A stretch of 64,000 nucleotides of DNA from Planctomycetia bacterium (GCA_016191115.1 JACPPG010000070.1:28661-92660); one strand, 5' to 3'; numbered from the stretch's first letter, positions 8,278 to 17,391 are shown. Numbers and translations are program-made. The notes: generated by a model from the sequence alone, not told the origin.

Positions 8278-8801
8278 CGGTTCGGCCTGTCGTGCATTTC
8301 GTAGCTGTACAAGAGCCAGCCATCGCCGTGCTGCTTCAATTCCACCGTGAAGCCTTGGACGAAGTTCTCGTACGGGAACTCGCCCCGCAGGTCCTTGGCT
8401 TGAATGAATCCGGTGAAGTCGGCCCGCGCCGACGGCGGGCTGGTGTGCCGATAGACCTTGACCTCCAGCCGGCGGAAGCCGGCCCGCTCGATGCGTACGC
8501 CGGACATCTCGCGGACCACCTGTCCGCGCATCGGCGAGGCCGGATCGACCCACGTAAGGACGGCCTGCGGATCGTTGGCCTCGAGCGCCCGGGCCGCGCC
8601 GTCGAGCGCCACCTGGATCTCCTCGCGATCGGTGACGATCCACCACTCGAGGGCAAGCATGGCGGCGGCGAGGACGGCCACGCCGGCGATCGCGTAAAGA
8701 ATGTTGCCGCGGCCGGTCTTGACCAGCATGACGGTCAGCACCGCCTCGACCAGCGCGGCCACGACCAATGTGGGCGCCGGGTCTTCGACGAACCAGCTCA
8801 T
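8268..8801 (-). CDS. Membrane protein with C-terminal soluble domain, unknown
   Basis: The 177-residue product has two N-terminal hydrophobic helices (about 11-30 and 36-55), then a soluble region whose length and pattern (DGAARALEANDPQAVLTWVD) would fit an NTF2-like fold. That fold is inference. Its ATG overlaps the stop of the gene at 8798-9190 by four bases (ATGA), so the two are probably translationally coupled. No name is offered. Confidence 0.65.
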   Translation of the reverse strand: MSWFVEDPAPTLVVAALVEAVLTVMLVKTGRGNILYAIAGVAVLAAAMLALEWWIVTDREEIQVALDGAARALEANDPQAVLTWVDPASPMRGQVVREMSGVRIERAGFRRLEVKVYRHTSPPSARADFTGFIQAKDLRGEFPYENFVQGFTVELKQHGDGWLLYSYEMHDRPNRGL

Positions 8802-9190
8802 GGTCCCGAATCTCCTGGCGACGACTGGCTATGGCGGGACGCGGTTCGCAAGTAGCCGACAGCACCGATGCCGACCGCGGCCACGGCCAATAGTATCGAC
8901 AAGGCGACGGCCAACGGGCGCAAAGAGAACCGCGCTGACGGCGCTTCCGCGGGGACGTCGAAGTCGCCGGGCTCTTCGGCCGCGGCCGGCGCTACCGTGC
9001 CGGGCCCTCCGCGAGCGACGCGCTCGCGCGTCTGGCCCATCCTTTCCATGCGGGCCTGCCGTCTGGCGTACTTGGGCGCGATCGCCGTCAATGCCACCAG
9101 GCCCGCCACGGCGAAAATCGCCATCCAGAAGAAGGGCGAATCCGTCAGCGGACGCGAAGGCGGCGGATGGGAACCGCGAGTGTCGGGCAT
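8798..9190 (-). CDS. Small protein with two membrane helices, unknown
   Basis: This 130-residue protein has a hydrophobic helix at about 20-38, a basic, Pro/Ala-rich middle, and a second helix at about 93-113. It is the first gene of a two-gene unit with the membrane protein encoded downstream, with ATGA overlap. No conserved motif was recognised. Another frame over the same bases is open (8829-9230), but the membrane-helix pattern supports this one. Confidence 0.55.
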   Translation of the reverse strand: MPDTRGSHPPPSRPLTDSPFFWMAIFAVAGLVALTAIAPKYARRQARMERMGQTRERVARGGPGTVAPAAAEEPGDFDVPAEAPSARFSLRPLAVALSILLAVAAVGIGAVGYLRTASRHSQSSPGDSGP

Positions 9191-9311
9191 GGCTTGCTCG
9201 CCACGGGAAACGCCCCGGCTGCGTCGACAAAGACGGCGGGGATAGACCGCGCCGCTCGCCTTGTTTTGTAAAAAAATCGCGCGATGCGAGCTGGTCGTCG
9301 AGAATCCAAGG

Positions 9312-10592
9312 CTAACGCTTGGGGAACAACGGGCCGCCGTAGATGGCCGTGTCCCCCAGCATCTCCTCGATCCTCAATAGTTCATTGTACTTCGCCGTGC
9401 GGTCGGTGCGCGACAAGGAGCCGGTTTTGATCTGCCCGGTCGAGAGGCCGACCGCCAGATCGGCGATCGTCGTGTCCTCGGTCTCGCCGCTGCGGTGGCT
9501 GGTGACCGAGGTGTAGCCGTGGCGGCGGGCCATCTCGATGGCGTCGATCGTCTCGGTGAGCGTGCCGATCTGATTGACCTTGATCAGGATGCTGTTGGCG
9601 GTGTGCTCGCGAATGCCGCGGGCCAGCCGCTCGGTGTTGGTCACGAACAGGTCGTCCCCGACCAGTTGCGTGGTCGCGCCCAGCCGCTCGGTCAAGAGCT
9701 TCCAGCCCGCCCAATCGTCCTGCGCGCAGGCGTCCTCGATGGAGCAGATCGCGTATTTCTTGCGCCATCCGGCCAACAGGTCGACCATTCCGGCGGCGTC
9801 GAGCTGGCGGCCTTCGAGGGTGTAGACGTTGTTCTTCGGATCGAATAATTCGCTGGCCGCCACGTCGAGCGCTATGAACACCTGCCGGCCCATCTCGTAG
9901 CCGGCCTGCCCGACGGCCTCGACGATCAGGTCGAGCGCCTCGGCGTTGCTGGCCAGATCGGGGGCAAAGCCCCCTTCGTCGCCGACGGCGGTCTTGAAGC
10001 CCTTGCCTTGCAGCACCTTTTTCAGGGTATGGAACACCTCGACGCCGCACCGCAGCGCATCGCTGAAGCGGTCGAACCCCAGCGGCATGACCATGAACTC
10101 CTGCACGTCGACCTTGTTGTCGGCGTGAACCCCGCCGTTGACGATGTTCATCATCGGCGCCGGCAACACCCGCGCGCCGACCCCGCCCAGGTAGCGGAAC
10201 AAGGGCAGCGAGCAGTGGTCGGCCGCGGCGTGGGCCACAGCCAGCGACACGCCCAGGATGGCGTTGGCGCCGAGGTTCTTCTTGTTCGGCGTGCCGTCCA
10301 GCTCGATCATCCGCCGGTCGATCGACGCCTGCTCGAGGGCGTCGCAGCCGATCAGCTCGTCGGCGATTTTCTCGTTCACGTTCTCGACGGCGCGCGATAC
10401 TCCCTTGCCGCCGAACCGTTTGTCGCCCGTGTCGCGCAGCTCCAACGCCTCGTGCTCGCCGGTGCTGGCGCCGCTGGGGACGATCGCGCGGCCGAACGAG
10501 CCGTCGGCCAGCCGCACGTCGACCTCCACGGTCGGATTGCCCCGGCTGTCGAGAACGCCGCGAGCGTGTATATCCGCGATTGATGAAGGCAT
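9312..10592 (-). CDS. eno: Enolase
   Basis: Enolase converts 2-phosphoglycerate to phosphoenolpyruvate in glycolysis. At 426 residues it has normal length. It shows the N-terminal HARGVLDSRGNPTVEVDV, the loop SGASTGEHEALELRD, GDEGGFAPDL, the metal ligands in ALDVAASE and SIEDACAQDDW, GDDLFVTN, the catalytic Lys region ILIKVNQIGTLTET, and SHRSGETED. The ATG at 10592 is preceded by GAGAGAGAAA; the open frame further upstream has no similarity to the family. Confidence 0.98.
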   Translation of the reverse strand: MPSSIADIHARGVLDSRGNPTVEVDVRLADGSFGRAIVPSGASTGEHEALELRDTGDKRFGGKGVSRAVENVNEKIADELIGCDALEQASIDRRMIELDGTPNKKNLGANAILGVSLAVAHAAADHCSLPLFRYLGGVGARVLPAPMMNIVNGGVHADNKVDVQEFMVMPLGFDRFSDALRCGVEVFHTLKKVLQGKGFKTAVGDEGGFAPDLASNAEALDLIVEAVGQAGYEMGRQVFIALDVAASELFDPKNNVYTLEGRQLDAAGMVDLLAGWRKKYAICSIEDACAQDDWAGWKLLTERLGATTQLVGDDLFVTNTERLARGIREHTANSILIKVNQIGTLTETIDAIEMARRHGYTSVTSHRSGETEDTTIADLAVGLSTGQIKTGSLSRTDRTAKYNELLRIEEMLGDTAIYGGPLFPKR

Positions 10593-10728
10593 GGCTAATT
10601 GTTTCTCTCTCGTGAAAGGGGATCGCTTTGGCGTCGGCGACTTGGTTGTCCGGTTGGGCGGTTTGCGGCGCGGCCGCCGCCATTGTGCGTTATTCCCCCG
10701 CTGGGATTCAAGGTGGTCGGCACGCTCG

Positions 10729-10807
10729 CACACCAGCCCGAAGCGCAAGCGAGGGAAGCGCGGCGTGTTGCGTAACTTCCCTCGCTAGCCGCGTCGGGCT
10801 TGTGTGG
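10729..10807. repeat. Inverted pair of the AGCCCGAAGCGCAAGCGAGG repeat
   Basis: The left arm at 10729-10757 (CCAGCCCGAAGCGCAAGCGA and flanks) and the right arm at 10777-10807 are imperfect reverse complements separated by about 20 bases. The element lies between the divergent eno and psd genes and belongs to the same family as the units near 8212. Confidence 0.7.
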
Positions 10808-10889
10808 CTCGCTATCCAGCCTTCCGCGGGACGGGTACGATGAACTGTCGACCGCGGAAGTCGTTGCCGTCTCCTTGCACGCCAGGTCC

Positions 10890-11876
10890 ATGCCCCAGAC
10901 AGAAACCAGCGCCAGCCCGAGCGTCGTCGAGCCGCTGCCGGCCAACATCACGAGCGCGCAGCCGGGCGGCGGCGCGTGCTATCGCCTGGAGCTCGCCTGG
11001 GGGCGGTTGCGGCGCTGGTACCTGCGGACATTCCGGCCGGGCTACGTGCGCCGGATGGCCGCCAAGCGCACGGGAGACGCGCGCGGTTGTCCCCACGAAG
11101 TGCTCGACCCGCGCGACCTCAAGTACCACCGCAATCGGTGCACCGCAGCCTGGGACACGGGCGACGACCCGTTCGCCTGGCGCGATCGCCTTCCGCTGGC
11201 CCGCTGGGGCCTGGCCGAGGTGCAGATCCTGGGCTGGCCGCTGTTGGCTGTGACGGTCGCCGTGGCCTTCACGGCCTGGTGGCCGGTGGCGATCGCCACG
11301 GGCGGCGTGCTTTTGTGGGTGGTCTCTTTTTTTCGCGATCCGCCGAGGCGCGTGCCGCGGGAGGCCGGGTTATTGGTCGCGCCGGCCGACGGCCGCGTGG
11401 TCGAGATTACACGGCTGGACCACGAGCCGTTCCTGGGCGGGCCGGCGGTGCGGATCGGCATCTTTCTGTCGATCTTCAACGTCCACATCAACCGTGTCCC
11501 CTGCCGCGCTGGCGTGCTATGCTTGCGGTATTCGCCGGGCAAGTTTCTGAACGCCTTGCGCCGGGAGAGCGCGACCGAAAATGAAAACATGTGGATCGGG
11601 CTGGAAGGCGAGTCCGCCGGTCGGCGGCTGATCGTCCGGCAAATCGCCGGCCAGTTCGCGCGGCGCATCGTGTGCGACCTGCGGCCCGGCGAAACGCTCG
11701 AGCGCGGAGTGAAATTCGGCATGATCAAGCTCGGCTCGCGCACTGAGCTGATTGTGCCCGAGGAACCCAGTCTGGAGATTCTGGTGCAGGTGGGCGAGCG
11801 GGTGAAGGCCGGGACCAGCGTTTTGGCCCGCTACCCGGCCGACTCGCCCGCAACCACCAGTGGCAATGAGTCGTAG
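10890..11876 (+). CDS. psd: Phosphatidylserine decarboxylase family protein
   Basis: The enzyme decarboxylates phosphatidylserine to phosphatidylethanolamine. The family is self-processed at a Gly-Ser bond, creating a pyruvoyl group; here the site is KLGSRTEL (about residue 281). Other signs are VAPADGRVVEI, FLSIFNVHINRVP and two membrane helices (about 125-150). At 328 residues it is about 100 longer than short-type Psd proteins because of an N-terminal extension rich in Arg and Trp that I do not recognise. The ATG at 10890 begins this extension and is weakly supported. The next gene is pssA, which makes the substrate. Confidence 0.9.
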   Translation: MPQTETSASPSVVEPLPANITSAQPGGGACYRLELAWGRLRRWYLRTFRPGYVRRMAAKRTGDARGCPHEVLDPRDLKYHRNRCTAAWDTGDDPFAWRDRLPLARWGLAEVQILGWPLLAVTVAVAFTAWWPVAIATGGVLLWVVSFFRDPPRRVPREAGLLVAPADGRVVEITRLDHEPFLGGPAVRIGIFLSIFNVHINRVPCRAGVLCLRYSPGKFLNALRRESATENENMWIGLEGESAGRRLIVRQIAGQFARRIVCDLRPGETLERGVKFGMIKLGSRTELIVPEEPSLEILVQVGERVKAGTSVLARYPADSPATTSGNES

Positions 11877-11903
11877 TCCGTTCCCGATGAAACGGGATGC
11901 GTG

Positions 11904-11940
11904 ATGGCGTGGCACTGGCTGCGGCCAGTGCGCCCCGGAA
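11904..11940. repeat. Short palindromic repeat GTGGCACTGGC...GCCAGTGC
   Basis: GTGGCACTGGC and GCCAGTGCG form a short hairpin between psd and pssA. The sequence is closely related to both arms of the inverted repeat at 2368-2434. Confidence 0.6.
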
Positions 11941-11953
11941 AGACCGCCTCAGC

Positions 11954-12823
11954 ATGGCCAAGATTCGAACCGTCGCCGTCCTGCCCACGCTCTTTACGCT
12001 GGCCAATCTGGTGTGCGGGTTCTTCGCCATCGTCGTGGCGGCGCGGGTCGACGCGCCCACGTCGATCGAAGTTCCGTCGGCCTCCCCGCTGGCGCGCAGC
12101 CCGATGAAGGCCGTGCGGGCGCTCGACCCGGCCGATCCGACGCACAACGTCATGCTCAGCGGGTGGCTGATCTTTCTGGCGATGCTGTTCGACGCGCTGG
12201 ACGGGCACATCGCGCGGCTGTCGAATTGGACGAGCAATTTCGGCGGCCAGCTCGACAGCCTGTCGGACCTGGTGACATTCGGCGTGGCGCCGGCGTTTTT
12301 GCTGGTGAAGATGTGCCCGCGGTTCGCGTACCTGCACCACGATTGGGCGTGGATCATCGCGGCCAGCTACGTGGTGTGCGCGGCGTTGCGGCTGGCGCGG
12401 TTCACGATCGAGACGGACGAGGACGACGACCACCTGCACTTCAGCGGCTTGCCGAGCCCGGCCGCCGCGGCCTCGATCGCCGGGTTCGCCATCTTGTTCT
12501 ACACGCTGCGGCGCGACGACACGTCGCTTATGTACGCCGACAAGATCGACGCGGTGCTGCAAACCGTGCTGCCGTTTTTCGCCGCCTTGGTGGCCCTGCT
12601 GATGGTGTCGCGGATTCCCTATCCGCACGTCGTCAACCAGGTGTTCAGCGGGCAGCGGAGCCTGGGGCACATCGTGGGCCTGGTGTTCGCGCTGGTGGCG
12701 ATCATGGTGATCCGCGGCTACGCGGTGCCGCTGGTGTGCGTCGGTTTCGTTGCCCTAGGGCCAATCCATTACCTGTGGCAGGAGTACGTGCAGCGGCAGC
12801 CGCACAAGGATCCCCTTTTTTGA
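11954..12823 (+). CDS. pssA: CDP-diacylglycerol-serine O-phosphatidyltransferase
   Basis: This inner-membrane enzyme makes phosphatidylserine from CDP-diacylglycerol and serine. The 289-residue product carries the CDP-alcohol phosphotransferase signature DALDGHIAR, followed by GGQLDSLSD with the two further Asp residues in the correct spacing, and several membrane helices. The ATG at 11954 gives the usual start TLFTLANLVCGFFAIV. It follows psd in the same direction, making a two-step route to phosphatidylethanolamine. Confidence 0.95.
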   Translation: MAKIRTVAVLPTLFTLANLVCGFFAIVVAARVDAPTSIEVPSASPLARSPMKAVRALDPADPTHNVMLSGWLIFLAMLFDALDGHIARLSNWTSNFGGQLDSLSDLVTFGVAPAFLLVKMCPRFAYLHHDWAWIIAASYVVCAALRLARFTIETDEDDDHLHFSGLPSPAAAASIAGFAILFYTLRRDDTSLMYADKIDAVLQTVLPFFAALVALLMVSRIPYPHVVNQVFSGQRSLGHIVGLVFALVAIMVIRGYAVPLVCVGFVALGPIHYLWQEYVQRQPHKDPLF

Positions 12824-12837
12824 ACCGAGGCGCCACG

Positions 12838-12945
12838 GTGGAAGATGTCTTCGAGCGCTGTCTACGCGAAGCCGCCGCGCCGCGCGCCACGGCGCTCGTG
12901 CCGTCGCTCGGCGATCGCGCCGTCGCCACCCGGGGTCGGTCCTGA
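12838..12945 (+). CDS. Candidate 35-residue ORF upstream of ribE
   Basis: A GTG-initiated frame runs from 12838 and its TGA overlaps the ribE ATG by one base (TGATG), a typical coupling arrangement. The peptide begins MEDVFERCLREAA and is Ala/Arg-rich. Support is weak: length is short and no homologue is recalled. It may instead be a leader or chance frame. Confidence 0.3.
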   Translation: MEDVFERCLREAAAPRATALVPSLGDRAVATRGRS

Positions 12946-13547
12946 TGTTTACCGGTCTCGTCGAGGCATTGGCTCCGGTCGCGGAGGCGCGGTCGCAACC
13001 GCCCGGCCGGCTGCTGGCGATCCGCGCGGGCGGACTGGCCGATGAAGTGCGCGTGGGCGATAGCGTGGCCGTGAGCGGCTGCTGCCTGACGTGCGTCGCC
13101 TCGGCCGCTGGACTACTCTCCTTCGAGGCCGGGCCAGAGACCCTCGGCCGCACGACGCTCGGCGAACTGGCGCCCGGTGCCCTCGTGAATCTCGAGCGAT
13201 CGCTGGCGCTTGGCGATCGGCTCGGCGGACACTTCGTCACCGGACACGTCGACGCGATGGGCACGCTCGACGCGCGCGAGGACGACCAGTCGTGGTCAAC
13301 ATTTTGGTTCCGTTTCCCGCCCGAGCTGCGCCGGCAGATGGCCAGCAAGGGTTCGATCGCCGTCGACGGCGTCAGCCTGACGCTCGTGGCCGTCGAGCCC
13401 GATCGGTTTAGCGTGGCGTTGATCCCGCATACACTTGCTCACACGACGCTCGGGCCGTTGGCCGTCGGCCGCCGCGTTAACCTGGAGACCGACCTGTTGG
13501 CCAAATACGTGCAGCAGCAATCCGCGGCGTGGACGCCGCCGCGCTGA
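12945..13547 (+). CDS. ribE: Riboflavin synthase, alpha subunit
   Basis: The enzyme dismutates two molecules of 6,7-dimethyl-8-ribityllumazine to riboflavin. The 200-residue product starts MFTGLVEALAPV and contains two lumazine-binding repeats. The first has GDSVAVSGCCLT and GGHFVTGHVD; the second has GSIAVDGVSLT and PHTLAHTTLG. There is no other rib gene nearby and no FMN riboswitch was found in the short upstream gap. Confidence 0.96.
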   Translation: MFTGLVEALAPVAEARSQPPGRLLAIRAGGLADEVRVGDSVAVSGCCLTCVASAAGLLSFEAGPETLGRTTLGELAPGALVNLERSLALGDRLGGHFVTGHVDAMGTLDAREDDQSWSTFWFRFPPELRRQMASKGSIAVDGVSLTLVAVEPDRFSVALIPHTLAHTTLGPLAVGRRVNLETDLLAKYVQQQSAAWTPPR

Positions 13548-13574
13548 CACCCCTACAGCTCACCCCCCCTCCTT

Positions 13575-14489
13575 ATGACCGCCACCAGCAGCCATCAGAC
13601 GCAGTCGTTTTTGATGCGGCGCTTCGCCGAAGTGGGCATCGAACCGAACACGAAGCGCGGGCAGAATTTTCTCGTCGACCAGAACCTGCTGCGGCTGTTG
13701 GTCGACGCTGCCAGGCTCGACGCGCGCGACGTCGTCCTGGAAGTCGGCACCGGCACTGGGGCCTTGACCGCGATGATGGCGCCGCTCGCGGCGGCGGTGG
13801 TCAGCGTGGAGATCGACCGGCGGCTGCACCAGTTGGCCAGCGAGGAGCTGTTCGACGCCCCGAACGTCACGCTTTTGCAACACGACGCCTTGAAAAACAA
13901 AAACCACCTGGCCCCCGGTTTATTGGACGCGGTGGGCGAGCAACTGGCCGCTGGGCCGGAAAGACGGTTGAAGCTGGTGGCCAATCTGCCGTACAACGTG
14001 GCCACGCCCATCCTGTCGAATTTGCTGGCCGGCGAGTTGGTGCCGGCGAGCATGACGGTGACGATCCAAAAGGAGCTGGCCGACCGGATCATGGCGCGAC
14101 CGTCGACCAAGGACTACGGCGCGCTGTCGCTGTGGGTGCAGTCGCAGTGCACGGTCGAGCTGGTGCGGGTGATGCCGCCCACGGTCTTCTGGCCGCGGCC
14201 CAAGGTCCATTCGGCGATTCTGCACATCGTGGTGCGCGACGAGCTCCGCGAGCGAGTCCCCGACCTGGCGTTCTTTCACAGTTTTATTCGGGCGATGTTT
14301 TTCCACCGCCGCAAGTTTCTCCGCAGCGAGCTGGCAAGCGCGTTCAAAGGCAAGCTCGACAAGGGCGACGCCGATGCGCTGATGCGCGAGACCGGCCTTG
14401 CGCCGACCGCGCGGGCCGAGGAGCTCGACGTCGACACGATGCTGCGGCTGTGCGAAGCGGTGCGGGTGCGGGTGGCAGAAACCTGCTGA
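13575..14489 (+). CDS. rsmA: 16S rRNA adenine dimethyltransferase RsmA/KsgA
   Basis: RsmA dimethylates two adjacent adenines near the 3' end of 16S rRNA during 30S assembly. The 304-residue product shows the KRGQNFLVDQN start of the family, the S-adenosylmethionine motif LEVGTGTGALT, the acidic VEID, and the catalytic motif NLPYNVATP. WPRPKVHSAI and a C-terminal helical domain follow. The ATG at 13575 is 27 bases after ribE. Confidence 0.96.
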   Translation: MTATSSHQTQSFLMRRFAEVGIEPNTKRGQNFLVDQNLLRLLVDAARLDARDVVLEVGTGTGALTAMMAPLAAAVVSVEIDRRLHQLASEELFDAPNVTLLQHDALKNKNHLAPGLLDAVGEQLAAGPERRLKLVANLPYNVATPILSNLLAGELVPASMTVTIQKELADRIMARPSTKDYGALSLWVQSQCTVELVRVMPPTVFWPRPKVHSAILHIVVRDELRERVPDLAFFHSFIRAMFFHRRKFLRSELASAFKGKLDKGDADALMRETGLAPTARAEELDVDTMLRLCEAVRVRVAETC

Positions 14490-14496
14490 AAACGCG

Positions 14497-16758
14497 TTAC
14501 GTTAGCCAAGCGGCGAGCGCGTCTTCTGGCGCTATTGTCTCATCACTGGCGCAGTTGTCATGCTGCGCCAACCCGCCCAGTGCGTCGTCCAGCCATCCGT
14601 CCAGCCCGGAATCGATGTGATCCAAGCCAAGATCGTCGTCATCTGCCTCATCAAGCGCGAGTAGCGCTCGATCGCGGACGTAGGCCGCTATTTCGGATGG
14701 CTGGGCGGACGGAGCCTGCACATGATTTGAGGCAACACCCACGGGCGAGAATGCCGCCAAGGCGGCCCTGTTCGCGGTCGGCTGCGTGCCGTCGCCGCCG
14801 TCGATCGACAACCTTCCGAACAGCCGCGCCGCAATGGCTTCCAGACCGGAGAGGCTTTGCGTTGTCGCGCTGGTGGCGGCACTGCTCGACACCTGGCCCG
14901 ACGCGGCCAGCGCGACCGTGACGGCGGCGTTGATGCCTCCGTTGGAATCCGAGCCGCTGATGGTCCGGTTCGCGCCGTCGACGATTAGCGTGCGCAATTG
15001 GCTGGCCGTGAGGTTGTGGTTGGCCGAAAGCGCAAGCGCCGCCAGACCCGCGACGTGGGGCGTGGCCATGCTGGTGCCGCTCAAGGTCGCGTACCGGCCG
15101 CCGATGTAGGTGCTGTAAATGTTGACCCCCGGCGCGTCGACCTGCACGGCGCCGCTTGAGCCCACGTCGTTTGAGAAGCTGGCGATCGTATTCGACGACG
15201 TGTGAGCTCCCACGGAGATCACATTGTTCATCGAGGCGCTGAACCGCGCGGGATACGACGGGGTCGAGGCCGACTCGTTCCCCGCCGCGACCACCACCAG
15301 CACGTTGAGCTGCTGGGCGTATTGGATGGCCGACTGGATGACGGAGCTGAAGGAACCGCCGAGGCTGAGGTTGATGATGTCGGCGCCGTTTGCCGCCGCG
15401 TAGCGGATGCCGGCGGCCACCGCGTCCGCCGTGCCGGAGCCGTTGCTGCCCAAGACGCGGACGGGCATGATCGTGGCGCCGGGCGCGACGCCTGTCGAGC
15501 CCGTGCCGTTATTGTCGGCGGCGATCGTGCCAGCCACGTGCGTGCCGTGGCCGTTCCCGTCGTTGGGGTTGTTGTCGCCGCTGGCGAAGTCCCAGCCCGA
15601 GGTGTCGTCGACGAAGCCGTTCTGGTCGTCGTCGATGCCGTTGCCGGCGATCTCGCCGGCGTTGACCCACATCCGTCCCGCCAAGTCGGAATTGTTCGAG
15701 TCGACGCCGGTGTCGACGACCGCGACCACGACTCCCTGGCCTGTATAGCCCTGCGCCCAGGCTTCGGGCGCGTTGATGGCATTCAGGTTCCAGTCGTTGC
15801 TGCCGCCGAAGTAGGGCACGTCGGGAAACGAGGTGGCAGGGGAGGTGGGCGTTGTAGTGGGCGGCGACGTCGTTGCGGCGGGAGCGCTGATGCCCAGGCT
15901 GTAACTGGGATTGGTGGCGCCGAGGTATCCGTAGACGCGCACGTAGTAGGTGCCCGCCGCCAGGCCGGCGAGGGAAACGGTCTCGCTATTGCCAATTCCC
16001 GTGGACGAGCCGACCAGCGCTCCGGAGGCGTTGTATATCGCGAGGTCCAAATCGCCCTGCGCGTGCTGAAAGGCGATTGAGACCGAATCCGCGCTCGTTC
16101 CGACGGCCGTGGTCGCGAATTTGAACCAATCCTGGCTGTCCGCCATGACAAGCTGCGAGACAGTTTTCGAGGCCGCGAGCGTGCCCAGGTTGTAGGCCGT
16201 CGCCAAGGTGTCGTTGTTTTCGTAAGCGTCGTCCGCCAGAGTCCCCGACGGTCCGTCGACCGACCAGGAGTAGGATCCGCGCGACCAGGAAGCGTAGTTC
16301 GTGATGCCGACGTAATAGCGCGTGCCGGCGGTGAGCGTGACCGCTAGCCTGCTATCGGTATTGCCGAACGCGATGTCGTCGTTGTAAGCGATCCGCTGGC
16401 CGCTGGCGGAGAACACGCCCAGCACCGTGTCCAGGCTGCTAGCGGGCGTGGAGGCGGAGATCGTGTAGGCGCCGCTGGCGGTCGCGGTGAAGGAGTAGTA
16501 GTCGACTTCCGTCGACGCGACAGAGGCCGCGCCGGTGGCGTCGTTCTGCGCGTTGAGGACGACGGCGGTCGCCGCGGCAGGCACCGCGACAGCAACCGGC
16601 GGGACGCCGGCCCAGGTGAGCGCCAGTCGCGGCTCAAGCAACTCCGCCGTCAGGCGGCGGCACCGCGCGCCGTGCCGGTCTGGGCGAGAACCGCGATTCC
16701 CACTTCTCTGAAGCCAAGTTTCTTGAAAGAACCGCGCCACGCTGTTCCGCCGTGCCAT
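14497..16758 (-). CDS. Secreted S8 subtilisin-like protease with PPC domains
   Basis: This 753-residue secreted protein has an unusual N-terminus with basic residues and the LEPRLAL motif (41-47), seen in many planctomycete surface proteins. Two bacterial pre-peptidase-like (PPC) beta domains follow at about 75-175 and 190-285. The S8 domain has catalytic Asp in VVDTGVDSNN (about 347), His in GHGTHVAGTI (about 404) and Ser in SGTSMATPHVAG (about 560). The last 130 residues are unrecognised and acidic at the end. The ATG at 16758 follows GGAGTTGGAGG. A probable surface or extracellular protease. Confidence 0.93.
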   Translation of the reverse strand: MARRNSVARFFQETWLQRSGNRGSRPDRHGARCRRLTAELLEPRLALTWAGVPPVAVAVPAAATAVVLNAQNDATGAASVASTEVDYYSFTATASGAYTISASTPASSLDTVLGVFSASGQRIAYNDDIAFGNTDSRLAVTLTAGTRYYVGITNYASWSRGSYSWSVDGPSGTLADDAYENNDTLATAYNLGTLAASKTVSQLVMADSQDWFKFATTAVGTSADSVSIAFQHAQGDLDLAIYNASGALVGSSTGIGNSETVSLAGLAAGTYYVRVYGYLGATNPSYSLGISAPAATTSPPTTTPTSPATSFPDVPYFGGSNDWNLNAINAPEAWAQGYTGQGVVVAVVDTGVDSNNSDLAGRMWVNAGEIAGNGIDDDQNGFVDDTSGWDFASGDNNPNDGNGHGTHVAGTIAADNNGTGSTGVAPGATIMPVRVLGSNGSGTADAVAAGIRYAAANGADIINLSLGGSFSSVIQSAIQYAQQLNVLVVVAAGNESASTPSYPARFSASMNNVISVGAHTSSNTIASFSNDVGSSGAVQVDAPGVNIYSTYIGGRYATLSGTSMATPHVAGLAALALSANHNLTASQLRTLIVDGANRTISGSDSNGGINAAVTVALAASGQVSSSAATSATTQSLSGLEAIAARLFGRLSIDGGDGTQPTANRAALAAFSPVGVASNHVQAPSAQPSEIAAYVRDRALLALDEADDDDLGLDHIDSGLDGWLDDALGGLAQHDNCASDETIAPEDALAAWLT

Positions 16759-17157
16759 GGCCTCCAACTCCGTACTGGTGCTGCGCGTCTTCACCAGAAT
16801 GGTGGGTGACCCAAAGACGCTGCCGCGCAAGCCATCGACTCGCCTCATTGACTAGTAACGGATACCTCCGAAAACCGCCACCAAAAAAACGTGAATTTTG
16901 GGCCCGTCCGCCTCGCAGCAGCCAAGCTGGCTTGGCCGGGCCGGGTGAACCCGATGTTCAGGGGGAGGGCGCTACGTCGCGCAATCCGGCGGTCACTGGT
17001 CGCCGTCGCGCGCATCGCAGGATTTCTCATCAGGACCTGACCCGAGGCGCCACGGTTGGCATTCGCAAAGGTCCGGCCTGCGCCGCCAAGCACGGGCGCG
17101 GTCGACCACCGGCCGCGCGGAGCGCTCGATCGCCCTCGCCCCGCGCCGCGTGCCAAG
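16759..17157. other. Gene-free stretch before tRNA-Gly
   Basis: About 400 bases of GC-rich sequence lie between the divergent subtilase gene and the tRNA promoter. Frames are open here on both strands, but none has a recognisable product or a ribosome binding site. I see no repeat in it. Confidence 0.5.
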
Positions 17158-17185
17158 TTGCACGGGCACACGAGGGGGGTATACT
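17158..17185 (+). promoter_or_regulatory. Promoter of tRNA-Gly
   Basis: TTGCAC (17158-17163) and TATACT (17180-17185) are separated by 16 bases and end 12 bases before the tRNA. This is a good sigma-70-type arrangement. Confidence 0.6.
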
Positions 17186-17197
17186 CAAAAACAAGCC

Positions 17198-17270
17198 GCG
17201 GGCGTAGCTCAGTTGGCAGAGCGCTAGCTTCCCAAGCTGGATGTCGAGGGTTCGAGTCCCTTCGCCCGCT
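17198..17270 (+). tRNA. tRNA-Gly (anticodon CCC)
   Basis: A full cloverleaf can be drawn: acceptor stem GCGGGCG/CGCCCGC, D-arm GCTC/GAGC, anticodon stem CTAGC/GCTGG with loop TTCCCAA (anticodon CCC, reading GGG), and T-arm GAGGG-TTCGAGT-CCCTT. The T-stem has one G-U pair. The discriminator base is T and CCA is not encoded. The gene sits exactly at the border of the metal/redox island, and the next bases hold an integrase-like fragment. Confidence 0.97.
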
Positions 17271-17301
17271 CTTATCTGGCAAGGGTTTAGGTCAGCGCGC
17301 C

Positions 17302-17391
17302 GGCAAGGCGAACTATAAGCACAACCTGATTCGGTGCGTCCAACGCTGCTGCAATTGGGCTGTCAAGCAAGGCGCCGGATATGCGCGAAAA
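17302..17391 (+). pseudogene. Fragment resembling a tyrosine recombinase core-binding domain
   Basis: The frame 17302-17391 reads HNLIRCVQRCCNWAVKQG within it, which resembles the core-binding helix of tyrosine recombinases (pattern I-x-A-V-x-R-x-x-N-W-A-V-x-x-G). No catalytic domain follows and the frame soon degenerates, so this would be a remnant. It begins about 30 bases after tRNA-Gly, a typical target for such integrases. The match is short and made by eye. Confidence 0.4.

Noticed and set aside
12824..12944. Possible FMN riboswitch upstream of ribE
   Set aside because: The gap is 121 bases and I could not find the conserved RFN core elements.
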